Source: Gemmataceae bacterium
GTDB lineage: Bacteria > Planctomycetota > Planctomycetia > Gemmatales > Gemmataceae
Length of the DNA stretch: 64,000 bases
NCBI GenBank assembly: GCA_019636445.1
Contig: JAHBXO010000003.1
Location: 186,001 to 250,000 of the forward strand
Direction of reading: 5' to 3'
Numbering within the stretch: position 1 is the stretch's first letter; each line of letters starts with the position of its first letter. Under the pieces are notes generated by a model. It saw only the letters and a program-made list of their open reading frames with translations, searched no databases and had not been told where the DNA came from. Below, in pieces: positions 1 through 8,949 of the stretch. Both the position numbers and the translations under genes were made by a program.

Positions 1-360
1 GCGCTCCTGCAAGCGTCCAGCTATCGCGGCACGGCGACCAGCCCGGGCGAACTGACCGTGCGGGACGAACTCCTGCCCGACATGACCGGCCGGCATGTCC
101 TGCTGCTCGACGACATCCTCGATACCGGTCGGACCATCTCGAAGCTCGTCGACCATTTGAAATCGAAGGGCACCGCCAGCGTGCGCACCTGCGTGCTGCT
201 CCGCAAGATCGGGCGGCAATCGGTGGAATTCGAACCGGATTATGTCGGTTTCGCGATCCCGGACAAATTCGTGATCGGCTACGGCCTCGACTTCAACGAC
301 CTTTACCGGCATCTGCCGTTCATCGCGGTTCTACCGGACTCGGCCACCCCCGGGGGCTGA
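1..360 (+). CDS. hpt: Hypoxanthine phosphoribosyltransferase, C-terminal part (left edge)
   Basis: The reading frame is open at base 1, so only the last 119 residues are seen. They include the flexible-loop stretch SSYRGTATSPGEL and the PRPP-binding motif LLLDDILDTGRT at about bases 103-138. The tail VGFAIPDKFVIGYGLDFND is typical of the family. The enzyme joins hypoxanthine or guanine to PRPP to give IMP or GMP in purine salvage in the cytoplasm. The next gene begins 4 bases after the stop, so the two are probably cotranscribed. The start lies outside the window. Confidence 0.92.
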   Translation, partial: ALLQASSYRGTATSPGELTVRDELLPDMTGRHVLLLDDILDTGRTISKLVDHLKSKGTASVRTCVLLRKIGRQSVEFEPDYVGFAIPDKFVIGYGLDFNDLYRHLPFIAVLPDSATPGG

Positions 361-364
361 CGGC

Positions 365-1354
365 GTGCGCATCGTACATCTGGTTTCCTCCTTGGGCCCG
401 ACCTGCTCAGCGCGATACCTCGCACATGTCGTCCCGCGCTTTCCGGGCGAAAGCCTGATCATCAACACGGGCTTTGCCGAACCGTTCGCGCCGCAACTGC
501 GTCAGGCGGGGACCAGCGTACGTGAATTGCGATTCCGCGGGCCGCTGGACGGTGCCACGGCATTGGATCTGTATCGCAGCGTGGCAGCGTACGCACCCGA
601 TATCGTTCATTTCTGGGGCGATCGCGCCACCGCGATCGCCAATGTCCTCGTGCCCCATCCGTTGCGCAGGCCGTCCCTGCCGATCGTGGTCGGCGATCTT
701 CGGGCAGATTCGCGATCCCTGTTCGTGTGTCGAATGCGGCGGCTCGCCTGTGCCGCGCGCGATTCCGTCCCGGTCGTCGATCCGGAACCGGCCGCCCCTG
801 CGGAAACCGGGCTCCCGGCCGGCGCGCGGATGATCCTCAACGTCGGCGGCTACGACGAACGCTCGGACCAGCGTTCCGCCGTCTGGTCCTACGACATGTT
901 GCGGTACGTGGATCCACAGGCTCATCTCGTGGTGGTCGGCGACGGGCCGTTACGGGCGAAGGTGGAAGCGTTCGCGAAGTCGATCGGCCGAGGGGATCCG
1001 CGCATCCACTTCGTCGGCCCGCGCGCGGACGTGCCGGCATTGCTCCGTTCGGCAGCGATCGCGTTTTCGACGCACCGGGCCGGCGGCCGTACGTTTCTGG
1101 CCGAGGCGCTCGCCGCCGGCGTGCCGGTCGTGGCCGTCGACACGCCGGACGCGCGGACGTTGATCCGCGACGGCGAGAACGGACTGCTCGTTCGGCGCGG
1201 CGACTACCCCGTGCAGGCCGGGGCGATGTTGCGAATCGTGTCCGATTCCGCGCTTGCGAATCGCCTAACGGAGGGCGCGCGGGAAAGCCGATTCCCGACG
1301 CCGGACGAGGCGGCGCGCGACCTCGAACGTTTTTATCGCACTCTCGCCGGTTAA
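365..1354 (+). CDS. Glycosyltransferase, GT4-like
   Basis: A 329-residue protein starting with GTG 4 bases after hpt. The N-terminus ([12 protein letters not shown]) and a C-terminal Rossmann half fit a GT-B fold. The C-terminal half carries [15 protein letters not shown] and then [19 protein letters not shown], the E-containing nucleotide-sugar binding region of GT4 enzymes. Near residue 150 it reads [15 protein letters not shown], where family members begin the second domain. The substrate cannot be told. The N-terminal domain is short for the family. Placement before glgC might hint at glucan or envelope sugar work, but that is inference. Confidence 0.8.
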   Translation: MRIVHLVSSLGPTCSARYLAHVVPRFPGESLIINTGFAEPFAPQLRQAGTSVRELRFRGPLDGATALDLYRSVAAYAPDIVHFWGDRATAIANVLVPHPLRRPSLPIVVGDLRADSRSLFVCRMRRLACAARDSVPVVDPEPAAPAETGLPAGARMILNVGGYDERSDQRSAVWSYDMLRYVDPQAHLVVVGDGPLRAKVEAFAKSIGRGDPRIHFVGPRADVPALLRSAAIAFSTHRAGGRTFLAEALAAGVPVVAVDTPDARTLIRDGENGLLVRRGDYPVQAGAMLRIVSDSALANRLTEGARESRFPTPDEAARDLERFYRTLAG

Positions 1355-1421
1355 TCCCTTCTCTTCGCTCCGCCCGTCGGGCACAATACCGTGACCTCTC
1401 GACCGCAACGGGGACCGCGCG

Positions 1422-2687
1422 ATGCTCCGAGACGTTTCCACGATCATCCTCGCCGGCGGCAAGGGAACCCGACTGGAACCGCTCACGCGCGACCGCGCCA
1501 AGCCCGCCGTACCGATCGGCGGCATGTACCGCATCATCGACTTCACCCTCTCGAACTGCATCAATAGCGGCCTGCGCCGCATTCGCGTCCTCACGCAATT
1601 CAAATCGCACAGCCTCAATCGCCACATCCGCCAGGGTTGGAACTTCCTACCGGGCGAACTCGGCGAAGGAATCGAAGTCCTGCCGCCGCAACAGCGCATC
1701 GACGAACACTGGTACAAGGGCACCGCCGACGCGATCTACCAGAACATCTACAGCCTCGAACGCGACCGCGCCAACGAGATGCTCATCCTCGCCGGCGATC
1801 ACATCTACAAGATGGACTATGCGAACATGATCCGCTTCCACCGCGAACGCGAAGCGGACCTGACGATTGGATGCATTCAGGTGCCGGTCGCCGACGTGCG
1901 CCACTTCGGCATCCTTGAAACCGACCGGAACGACCGCGTCGAATCGTTCAAGGAAAAGCCCGCCACGGCCCGACCGATGCCCGACGACCCCCGGCACGCC
2001 CTCGGCTCGATGGGCATCTACGTCTTCAACTCGCGATTGCTTTTCGACCGACTCTGCGCCGACGCCGCCCGGAACGACAGCGATCACGACTTCGGCCGGA
2101 ACGTCATTCCCGAAATGATCCAAGACGGGTTCGGAGTCTTCGCCTACCGTTTCCGCGACGAGAACCGCAAGGCGATACCGTACTGGCGCGACGTCGGCAC
2201 GCTCGAAGCCTACTACCAGGCGAACATGGACCTCGTCGCCGTCGACCCGGTGCTCAACCTCTACGATTCGAACTGGCCGATCCGCACGCTGCCCCCGCAA
2301 CTGCCGCCGCCCAAATTCGTCTTCGGCGACCCCGGCCTGCCCGGCGTCGCTCGGCGCGGCGAAGCGATCGACAGCATGATCTGCTCCGGCTGCATCCTCT
2401 CCGGCGGTCACGTCCGGCGCAGCATCCTCTCGCCCGGCGTGCGCGTGAACAGCTACGCCACGGTGGAAGAGTCGATCCTCTTCGAAGGGGTGGAAGTCGG
2501 CCGGCATTGCCGGGTCCGCCGTGCGATCATCGACAAGGACGTGAAACTGCCGCCGAATACCGTGCTCGGCTACGACCTGGAATTCGATCGCGCCCGGGGG
2601 TTCACCATCGTGGATGGCGGCGTGGTCGTGGTTGCGAAGGATGAACCGCCCGAAGCCTTCCGCGCCCCGAACGCGATGCCGGATTAA
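1422..2687 (+). CDS. glgC: Glucose-1-phosphate adenylyltransferase (ADP-glucose pyrophosphorylase)
   Basis: A 421-residue protein, close to the usual 420-430. It makes ADP-glucose from ATP and glucose 1-phosphate, the committed step of glycogen synthesis. The nucleotidyltransferase signature [20 protein letters not shown] sits at residues 9-28. GTADAIYQN and [11 protein letters not shown] follow, then the sugar-phosphate site FKEKP. The C-terminal third has the left-handed beta-helix pattern ([13 protein letters not shown] hexapeptides). Its end lies 4 bases from the end of the convergent Nudix gene. Confidence 0.95.
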   Translation: MLRDVSTIILAGGKGTRLEPLTRDRAKPAVPIGGMYRIIDFTLSNCINSGLRRIRVLTQFKSHSLNRHIRQGWNFLPGELGEGIEVLPPQQRIDEHWYKGTADAIYQNIYSLERDRANEMLILAGDHIYKMDYANMIRFHREREADLTIGCIQVPVADVRHFGILETDRNDRVESFKEKPATARPMPDDPRHALGSMGIYVFNSRLLFDRLCADAARNDSDHDFGRNVIPEMIQDGFGVFAYRFRDENRKAIPYWRDVGTLEAYYQANMDLVAVDPVLNLYDSNWPIRTLPPQLPPPKFVFGDPGLPGVARRGEAIDSMICSGCILSGGHVRRSILSPGVRVNSYATVEESILFEGVEVGRHCRVRRAIIDKDVKLPPNTVLGYDLEFDRARGFTIVDGGVVVVAKDEPPEAFRAPNAMPD

Positions 2688-2691
2688 CGAA

Positions 2692-3207
2692 TCAATTCCG
2701 GCAATGTCGTTCCCAGAGCAAGAGCGACGTGATCGTCTTCGCGTCCTTGATCGTACCGTCGAGGCACATCCGGATCGCATCGTCGAGCCGTACCGTCAGC
2801 GGTTCCAATCGCTCGTCGATTTCCGGCCGGGACGCTCCCGCCTTCAGTTCCTTGGCGACGAACAGGTGCAGTTTCTCGTCCAGTACGCCCGGCGAGGCGT
2901 AGAGGTAGCCGCGATAGGTCCACCGCGCGGCCGTATAACCGGTTTCTTCGAGGAGTTCGCGGCGGGCGCAGGCTTCGAGCGGTTCGCCCGGTTCGAGCGT
3001 GCCCGCCGGCACTTCCCAGAGCGTCTCCCCCAGCACGAAGCGATGGTTGCGCAGCAGGCAGACATGCTCGCGGTCGATCACCGGCAGGATGACAACGGCG
3101 CCGGGGTGGAAGACCATGTCGCGGTGGATCGTCGTGCCGTCCGGCGCGACGCTGATATCGACTTCGACCCGGATGCGGCGGCCAACGTGGACGACTTCGC
3201 GGGGCAT
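2692..3207 (-). CDS. Nudix hydrolase, ADP-ribose pyrophosphatase type
   Basis: A 171-residue protein. The Nudix box is complete: G-x5-E-x7-REL-x-EE-x-G, reading GTLEPGEPLEACARRELLEE then TGY. Members of this subgroup split ADP-ribose or related nucleoside diphosphates using Mg2+. The start MPREVVHVG at 3207 is preferred because it matches the usual length. An upstream ATG in frame at 3273 would overlap the divergent protease gene's promoter. The exact substrate is not visible. Confidence 0.85.
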   Translation of the reverse strand: MPREVVHVGRRIRVEVDISVAPDGTTIHRDMVFHPGAVVILPVIDREHVCLLRNHRFVLGETLWEVPAGTLEPGEPLEACARRELLEETGYTAARWTYRGYLYASPGVLDEKLHLFVAKELKAGASRPEIDERLEPLTVRLDDAIRMCLDGTIKDAKTITSLLLWERHCRN

Positions 3208-3224
3208 GGGTTCGATCCCGTTCG

Positions 3225-3253
3225 TTGAAGGGCCGGTACCGCGATGATAAGAT
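3225..3253 (+). promoter_or_regulatory. Candidate sigma-70 promoter for the M50 protease gene
   Basis: TTGAAG at 3225-3230 and TAAGAT at 3248-3253 are separated by 17 bases. A start point near 3260 would place the leader just ahead of the ATG at 3302. It lies between the divergent Nudix and protease genes. Recognised by eye only. Confidence 0.4.
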
Positions 3254-3301
3254 GCTGGTTTACGGTCGACCATGGCGGCAGCGAGGAGAGCGGGGCGCAC
3301 G

Positions 3302-4456
3302 ATGCACGATCCGATGAAATGGGCGCTGCCGCTCTATCGCGCCTTCGGCATCCAGGTCCGCGTCCACCTCTTGTTCTTCCTGATCACAATCCCGATGTGC
3401 CTGCGCTTGATTGGCGAGGCGAAGGGGACGGTCTGGTGGTTCGACATCTTCATGATCACCACCGGGCTTGTCTTCTTCTCGGTGCTGCTGCACGAATACG
3501 GCCACAGTTTTTCCGCCCGATGGGTCGGCGGCGAATCCACGGAAATCCTGCTCTGGCCGCTTGGCGGACTGGCTTACGTCACCGTTCCGCCCACGCCGCG
3601 CCACAACGCCATCGTGACGGCGTGCGGACCAGCCGTGAACCTGGCGATCTGCCTCGTTTGTTCCCTCGCGCTCGTCGCCGGCGGATTTTCGCCACTCAAG
3701 GCGCTGAACCCCTTCAAGAGCAGCTACGCGGCGGAGACCTACAACTTCCAGGACGGCCGAACCTATTCGAGCGAATACCGGCACCTCTACTACAAGCCCG
3801 GCACCGCCGAAATTGTCGGGGTTGGACTCCAGGTCGGCGAGCAAAAGTTCGATCTCGTCGCGTCCCCCGACCAGGCCGAACGCGCCGTCCTGCCCGCTTG
3901 GGCGATCTGGGCCTGGCGGCTCTGTTGGATCAACTGGCTGCTGTTCCTCTTCAACGTCCTCATTCCCGCCTATCCGATGGATTGCGGGCAACTGCTGCAT
4001 GCCTTCCTCTGGTCCCGATGGGACGACCACTCCCGCGCGACCACCGTCTGCTGCTATGTCGGCTACGGCGTCGCCGCCATCTTGCTCGGTGTCATGATCG
4101 CCACGAACGAGGCGATCCTCGGAGGCCTCGCGCTCTTCATTGGGTTGACGTGCTACCTCAAGATGCGTCAGGAGGCCGAGACCGAGCGCGGCGCGTTCGG
4201 ATACGACTTCTCGCAGGGCTACACCAGCCTCGAACGCGACGAGCCGCCGGCCCGACCCAAACGCAAGGGAATGATCCGCAGCTGGCTCGACGCCCGCAAG
4301 GCGAAGAAGATCCAGCGAGAAAGCGAGCAGCGCATCCAGGACGATGAACGAATGGATTCGCTACTCGACAAAATTGCCAAGCAGGGCAAGCAAGCCCTCA
4401 CCGACGAAGAACGCCGATTCATGGAGCGCGTCAGCGCCCGATACCGCAACAAGTGA
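3302..4456 (+). CDS. Site-2-protease-like M50 metalloprotease
   Basis: A 384-residue membrane protein. The zinc motif HEYGH is at residues 64-68, inside a hydrophobic segment. The second motif, NVLIPAYPMDCGQ, supplies the third ligand Asp; the usual G of PxDGG is replaced by C. Several hydrophobic segments span residues 20-40, 50-70, 100-125 and 200-280. The last 100 residues are charged and cytosolic-looking. Family members cut membrane-bound substrates within the membrane. ATG 3302 has GAGGAG at 3283-3288 upstream; ATG 3272 in the same frame is the alternative. The substrate is unknown. Confidence 0.85.
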   Translation: MHDPMKWALPLYRAFGIQVRVHLLFFLITIPMCLRLIGEAKGTVWWFDIFMITTGLVFFSVLLHEYGHSFSARWVGGESTEILLWPLGGLAYVTVPPTPRHNAIVTACGPAVNLAICLVCSLALVAGGFSPLKALNPFKSSYAAETYNFQDGRTYSSEYRHLYYKPGTAEIVGVGLQVGEQKFDLVASPDQAERAVLPAWAIWAWRLCWINWLLFLFNVLIPAYPMDCGQLLHAFLWSRWDDHSRATTVCCYVGYGVAAILLGVMIATNEAILGGLALFIGLTCYLKMRQEAETERGAFGYDFSQGYTSLERDEPPARPKRKGMIRSWLDARKAKKIQRESEQRIQDDERMDSLLDKIAKQGKQALTDEERRFMERVSARYRNK

Positions 4457-4463
4457 GACGACC

Positions 4464-5765
4464 GTGAGCAGACTGATCGAACCGCGCACGATGAGCGGCT
4501 TCCGCGACTATTCGCCGGCGGTGATGATCCCGCGCGAACGGATCCTCCAGACCGCACGCGACGTGTACCGTTCCTTCGGCTTTGCCCCGATCGACACCCC
4601 GGCGTGCGAATCGCTCGACGTGCTCCTCGGCAAGGGCGGCGACGAATCGGACAAGCTCGTTTACCGCGTGCGCGGGGCGAAGCAGGAGAAGGAGGAGATG
4701 GGCCTGCGGTTCGACCTGACCGTGCCGTTCGCCCGCTTCGCCGCGAAGAACATCAACGAGTTGGGCACGCCGTTCAAGCGGTATGCGATGGGCCCCGTCT
4801 GGCGCGGCGAACGCCCCGGCCAGGGCCGCTATCGCGAGTTCTGGCAATGCGACTTCGACACCATCGGCACCACGTCGAACGCCAGTGACATCGAGACGAT
4901 CCTCGTCGTGAACGAACTGTTCACGAAGCTGGAGATTCCGCGATTCGAGATTCGCGTCAACAGCCGGGCGATCCTGAACGGCCTGCTGCAATCGCTCGGC
5001 ATCGCGGATCGCGCCGCCGCCCTGCTCCGCTCGCTGGACAAGCTCGCGAAGATCGGCCGCGAAAAAGTCATCGAGGAAATGATTGCCGAGGCGAATGTAT
5101 CGGCCGACCAGGCTGCTCAGGTGCTGGACCTGGCGACGATGGCCGGAACAAACGCCGAGATCCTCGACCAACTTCAAACGCGATTGCCGGAGAACGACGG
5201 CGTCCGCCGCCTGCGCGAACTCCTCGCCATCGCTCCGCGAATCACGCTCGACCTCAGCATCGCCCGCGGCCTCGAATACTACACCGGCATCATCTTCGAG
5301 ACGTTCCTGCTGGACCTGCCCGCCATCGGTTCCGTCTGCTCCGGCGGGCGCTACGACAACCTCGCGAGCCTCTACACGAAGCAGGTCCTCCCCGGCGTCG
5401 GCGGTTCGCTCGGCGTGGACCGCCTGCTCGCGGCGATGGAGGAACTGAAGCACCCGTGGCTGACCGGCGCGTCGTCGCCAGCGCATGTGCTGGTCTTCAA
5501 TCTCGGTGCGGACCACCTCGGCGAGTATCAGAAGCTGGCGAAGACGCTGCGCGACGTCGGCCTTGCGGTCGAGGTGTACCCCGACCCGAAGAAACTGGGC
5601 CAGCAGTTCCAGTACGCCGAGAAGCGCGGCCACCGCGTCGGCGTGATCGCCGGCGAGCAAGAAATCGCGAACGGGACGGTCAAGATCAAGGACTTGATGA
5701 AGAAGGAAGAAACGACCGTTTCCAACATCGAAATTGCAACGGCTGTACAACAACTCCTCCAGTAA
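4464..5765 (+). CDS. hisS: Histidyl-tRNA synthetase
   Basis: A 433-residue class II synthetase that charges tRNA-His. The N-terminus (IEPRTMSGFRDYSP) is typical. Motif 2 is seen in the RGERPGQGRYREFWQCDFD region, the histidine-specific motif in ARGLEYYTGIIFE, and motif 3 in GGSLGVDRLLAAME. The C-terminal anticodon-binding domain covers about the last 95 residues. GTG 4464 is chosen because it gives the normal N-terminus and begins 7 bases after the protease stop. A longer in-frame ORF from 4344 would overlap that gene and adds unrelated residues. Confidence 0.95.
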   Translation: MSRLIEPRTMSGFRDYSPAVMIPRERILQTARDVYRSFGFAPIDTPACESLDVLLGKGGDESDKLVYRVRGAKQEKEEMGLRFDLTVPFARFAAKNINELGTPFKRYAMGPVWRGERPGQGRYREFWQCDFDTIGTTSNASDIETILVVNELFTKLEIPRFEIRVNSRAILNGLLQSLGIADRAAALLRSLDKLAKIGREKVIEEMIAEANVSADQAAQVLDLATMAGTNAEILDQLQTRLPENDGVRRLRELLAIAPRITLDLSIARGLEYYTGIIFETFLLDLPAIGSVCSGGRYDNLASLYTKQVLPGVGGSLGVDRLLAAMEELKHPWLTGASSPAHVLVFNLGADHLGEYQKLAKTLRDVGLAVEVYPDPKKLGQQFQYAEKRGHRVGVIAGEQEIANGTVKIKDLMKKEETTVSNIEIATAVQQLLQ

Positions 5766-5766
5766 C

Positions 5767-5835
5767 CATTTTGCATTTTTCATTGATCCAAAATGATCGG
5801 ACCAATGCAAAATGGGAAATGAAAAATGCAAAATG
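5767..5835. repeat. Intergenic element with perfect 18-bp inverted repeat
   Basis: The arms CATTTTGCATTTTTCATT (5767-5784) and its exact reverse complement (5818-5835) flank a 33-base centre. The AT-rich arms stand out in a GC-rich genome. The right part (5797-5838) is an inverted copy of a 42-base unit present twice near 21 kb, matching at 39 of 42 positions. It directly follows hisS and could also end its transcript. Confidence 0.8.
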
Positions 5836-5848
5836 AAGAGCCGGGACC

Positions 5849-6385
5849 ATGAAACGCGACAACCACTACGAAGTCGCCTTTGAAGCGTTCCTGCGGGCCC
5901 GCTCCATTCCGTTCATCGCCGTGGACGAGGCCAAGCGCACGCTCCTCGGCGATGGCGACGTGAAGTCCCTCGACTTCATCATCGTGGGCCCGAACGACGC
6001 GAAGCTCGTGGTGGACGTGAAGGGCCGCAAGTACCCGGGCGGCACGATGGCGAAACCGAGCATGACCTGGCAGAACTGGACGTCGCTCGACGACGTCGAA
6101 GGCCTTGAACGTTGGGCGGCCGTGCTTGGCCCCGGCTACCGCGGCGTGCTCGCGTTCGCCTACCAGATCCGCCCGCCTTTCGTGCTCCCGACCGACACGA
6201 AGGATCTATTCTCCTTCCGCGAGCACGCGTACCTGATGCGCGCCATCGAGGTGACGGCGTACCGGGCCGCGATGCGGCGGCGAAGCCCGAAGTGGGGCAC
6301 CGTTAGCCTACCCGTGGCCGCGTTCCGGCGCAGCGTGAAACCCTTCACCGATTTCCTCCTCCCCGAACCGGCACTCACCGCATGA
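5849..6385 (+). CDS. Uncharacterised protein, possibly of the PD-(D/E)xK nuclease fold
   Basis: A 178-residue protein starting MKRDNHYEVAFEAFLRARSI. It has an N-terminal acidic helix (HYEVAFE), then SLDFIIVGP and LVVDVKGRKYPGG. An E, then D, then DxK order is what a restriction-endonuclease-like core shows, so a nuclease-type fold is plausible but unproven. No signal peptide or membrane segment is seen. Its stop overlaps the next start by 4 bases (ATGA), so the two are translationally coupled. No firm family name can be given. Confidence 0.7.
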   Translation: MKRDNHYEVAFEAFLRARSIPFIAVDEAKRTLLGDGDVKSLDFIIVGPNDAKLVVDVKGRKYPGGTMAKPSMTWQNWTSLDDVEGLERWAAVLGPGYRGVLAFAYQIRPPFVLPTDTKDLFSFREHAYLMRAIEVTAYRAAMRRRSPKWGTVSLPVAAFRRSVKPFTDFLLPEPALTA

Positions 6386-7179
6386 ATCGGTTTCAAATTG
6401 GAATCGTGGCCGAATCCACGGGTCTGCCGATCCGGGCCGCCATCGAGCAGGCATCCAAATGGGCCGTCGACGGCCTCCAGGCCGACGGCGTCGGCGCGCT
6501 TGCCGCGAGCGAACTCGGCGACACCGGCCGCCGCGAGTTCAAGAACCTCCTCCGCTCCTTCAACCTCGAACTCGCAGCCATCGGCTGCCCGTTGCGGCGC
6601 GGCCTCGATTCACCGGAGGATCAACAAAAGCGACTCGAGAACATTCGAAACGCGATGCAACTTGCATACGACCTCGGCGCACGGAAAGTCGTGGTGCCGT
6701 TCCCGAAACTGCCCGAACCGGAGTCGGCGGCGGCGAACACGTTGCGCGAATCGCTGCTCGCCCTCGCGGCGCACGGCGATCGCGTCGGCACGGTCGTCTG
6801 CCTCGAAGTCGGCCTCGACGACGCGGCAAGCGTGAAGGACTACCTCGCGGCCTACGACACCGGCGCGCTCGCCGTGAACTTCGACCCGGCCAACTTCCTC
6901 GTCAACGGCCACGATCCCCTCAAAGCCGCGATGACGCTGACGGGGCGCATCGGCCACACACACGCCCGCGACGCCAGGCGGTCCACCGCCCACGCGATTC
7001 CGGAGGAAGTCCCGGTCGGCGCCGGGGACATCGAATGGCTGGCCTATATCGCCACGCTCGAAGCGATCGACTACCGCGGCTACCTAACCATCGAGCGGAC
7101 CGTTGGCGAAAGACGGCTCGACGACCTCGCCGCCAGCGTCCGCTTCCTCCGCCGGTTCGCGCCCCGGAATGGAAAATAG
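6382..7179 (+). CDS. Sugar phosphate isomerase/epimerase-like TIM-barrel protein
   Basis: A 265-residue protein of the xylose-isomerase-like TIM-barrel family (AP endonuclease 2 superfamily). Recognisable parts are MNRFQIGIVAES at the first strand, CLEVGLDD for the metal-binding Glu strand, VNFDPANFLVNG for the Asp strand, and IGHTHARDARR for the His pair. The end, YRGYLTIERTVGERR, carries the last conserved Glu. It is cytosolic, with no signal peptide. The substrate is not known. It overlaps the preceding ORF by ATGA. Confidence 0.8.
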   Translation: MNRFQIGIVAESTGLPIRAAIEQASKWAVDGLQADGVGALAASELGDTGRREFKNLLRSFNLELAAIGCPLRRGLDSPEDQQKRLENIRNAMQLAYDLGARKVVVPFPKLPEPESAAANTLRESLLALAAHGDRVGTVVCLEVGLDDAASVKDYLAAYDTGALAVNFDPANFLVNGHDPLKAAMTLTGRIGHTHARDARRSTAHAIPEEVPVGAGDIEWLAYIATLEAIDYRGYLTIERTVGERRLDDLAASVRFLRRFAPRNGK

Positions 7180-7249
7180 TTCCGCACCGTTCAAATTCCG
7201 GATACCATCGGTCGAATAGCGTGCATCGTCGTCGCATCGAGGGCTTGCC

Positions 7250-7561
7250 ATGTCGTTCGCCGTCCTCCCGCTGTTCGCCCAATCCGTCACCATGACGCCC
7301 GCGGAATCTTCCTTCGAAGCCGCCATCGCCCGGAACATCGTCCCCGTCTCGGCGATCGTGCTCGGCATCCTCTGGCTCATCGTCTATTCGGTCATGGAAG
7401 AATGGCGGAAGGTGCGAGTCGCCGAGCAAAACGCCATCCTGAAAAAAGAGATGCTCGAGCGGGGCTTCTCCGCGGACGAAATCGTCCGCGTCATCCGCAA
7501 CGGCGCCCCGTCCGATAAGATGGCCTTGAAATCCAAGGCCAATCCCGAAGACGGCGCATGA
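7250..7561 (+). CDS. Small single-pass membrane protein
   Basis: A 103-residue protein with one hydrophobic segment at about residues 31-50 (VPVSAIVLGILWLIVYSVME). A charged helix follows, with LKKEMLERGFSADEIVRVI, the short helical hairpin typical of oligomerising tails in small membrane proteins. Function unknown. It overlaps selA by 4 bases (ATGA), so translation is coupled, although no known partner of SelA looks like this. Confidence 0.65.
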   Translation: MSFAVLPLFAQSVTMTPAESSFEAAIARNIVPVSAIVLGILWLIVYSVMEEWRKVRVAEQNAILKKEMLERGFSADEIVRVIRNGAPSDKMALKSKANPEDGA

Positions 7562-8949
7562 CCAATCCTTTTCGTTCCCTACCCTCGGTATCGGAACTTT
7601 TGGAAGCCCCGGAGCTGGCCGACGTCCGCCGGATGGTGCCGCACGATTCGCTCGTCGCCGCGCTGCGCCGGGAACTCGACCGCGCCCGGGCCGAGATCGC
7701 CGCCGGTCGGCCCGTCGCCACGACATCGCCGGACCTCCTCGCATCCGCGATCGCCTCGCTTCAAATCGACCTTCGCCCCCGTCTCCGCACTGTCCTGAAC
7801 GCCACCGGTATCGTCCTGCACACCAATCTCGGCCGGGCACCGATGGCGGAATCGGCTGCGCGCGCGGCCTACGACGCGGCGCGAGGCTACCTCAACCTCG
7901 AATTCGACCTTGCCACCGGAGAACGCTCCTCGCGCCAAAACGCCGTGCGCGACGGCATTTGCAGCCTCACGGGCGCCGAGGCCGCCACGGCCGTCAACAA
8001 TTGCGCCGCCGCCACGGTCATCATGCTGCGAGCGCTCGCATCCGGGAAGGACGTCATCGTCTCGCGCGGGCAGCTCATCGAGATCGGCGGCAGCTTCCGT
8101 ATTCCGGACATCCTGCAAGTCAGCGGCGCGACGCTCCGCGAAGTCGGCACGACGAACATCACGCGCGCCGCCGACTACGAGAAGGCGATCGGCCCGAACA
8201 CCGGCGCCATCCTCCGCGTCCACGCCAGCAACTACCGCGTCCGGGGATTCACGCAGGCGGCCTCGATCGCCGAACTCGTCGCCATCGGCCGGAAGCACGG
8301 CGTTCCCGTCATCGACGACGTCGGCAGCGGCGCGGCCGTCGACTTCGCCGCGCTCGGCTTCCCGGACGAACCGCTCGTCGGCGACGGCATCCGTGCCGGG
8401 GCGGACGTCGTGCTGTTCAGCGGGGACAAGTTGCTTGGCGGACCGCAGGCCGGGATCATCGCCGGGAAGCGCCGCTGGATCGACGCGATCGAGAAGGACC
8501 CGTTCATGCGCGCCGTGCGGCTGGACAAGATGGCGCTGGCGGCGCTGGAGGCGACGCTCGCGCTCTACCGCGATCCGGTGCGGGCGTTGTCCGAGATTCC
8601 CGTGCTGCGGATGATGACGACGCCGATCAAGGTTTTGCGGCACCGATGCGAACGGCTTGCGGAGCGAATCCGAGTTCTCGACGGGATCGCGGCCTTGGAA
8701 GTATTGGACGACACGGCTTTCGTCGGTGGCGGTTCGCTGCCGGACCAGGCGATCCCGACGGTCGTCGTCGCGGTCGGAGCGACGGAGGCGAGCGAGGAGG
8801 AGTTCGCCCGGCGGCTGCGCGTCGGCGAGCCGGCCGTGATTGCACGCATCCGCCAGGGCCGCGTGCTCTTCGATCTGCGGACGATTTTCGATTCTCAGGA
8901 AAACGAACTCGTCACGGCCGTGGCGTCAGCCGTTCGCGGATCGCCGTGA
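7558..8949 (+). CDS. selA: L-seryl-tRNA(Sec) selenium transferase
   Basis: A 463-residue protein, the normal length for SelA. It converts seryl-tRNA(Sec) to selenocysteyl-tRNA with PLP and selenophosphate. The N-terminal domain (LRRELDRARAEIAAG) and LNATGIVLHTNLGRAPMAE are typical. The PLP lysine lies in LFSGDKLLGGPQAG. The C-terminus ends in IARIRQGRVLFDLRTI. selB, selD and tRNA-Sec are not in the window. Some SelA-like proteins are other PLP lyases, but the N-terminal domain favours true SelA. The last 38 bases overlap the convergent DUF1802 gene. Confidence 0.9.
   Translation: MTNPFRSLPSVSELLEAPELADVRRMVPHDSLVAALRRELDRARAEIAAGRPVATTSPDLLASAIASLQIDLRPRLRTVLNATGIVLHTNLGRAPMAESAARAAYDAARGYLNLEFDLATGERSSRQNAVRDGICSLTGAEAATAVNNCAAATVIMLRALASGKDVIVSRGQLIEIGGSFRIPDILQVSGATLREVGTTNITRAADYEKAIGPNTGAILRVHASNYRVRGFTQAASIAELVAIGRKHGVPVIDDVGSGAAVDFAALGFPDEPLVGDGIRAGADVVLFSGDKLLGGPQAGIIAGKRRWIDAIEKDPFMRAVRLDKMALAALEATLALYRDPVRALSEIPVLRMMTTPIKVLRHRCERLAERIRVLDGIAALEVLDDTAFVGGGSLPDQAIPTVVVAVGATEASEEEFARRLRVGEPAVIARIRQGRVLFDLRTIFDSQENELVTAVASAVRGSP

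Noticed and set aside
1647..2780. 377-residue open frame antisense to glgC
   Set aside because: It overlaps glgC fully and lacks any recognisable motif.
4344..4463. Longer hisS start at 4344
   Set aside because: The extra 40 residues overlap the M50 gene and do not match HisRS N-termini; GTG 4464 does.
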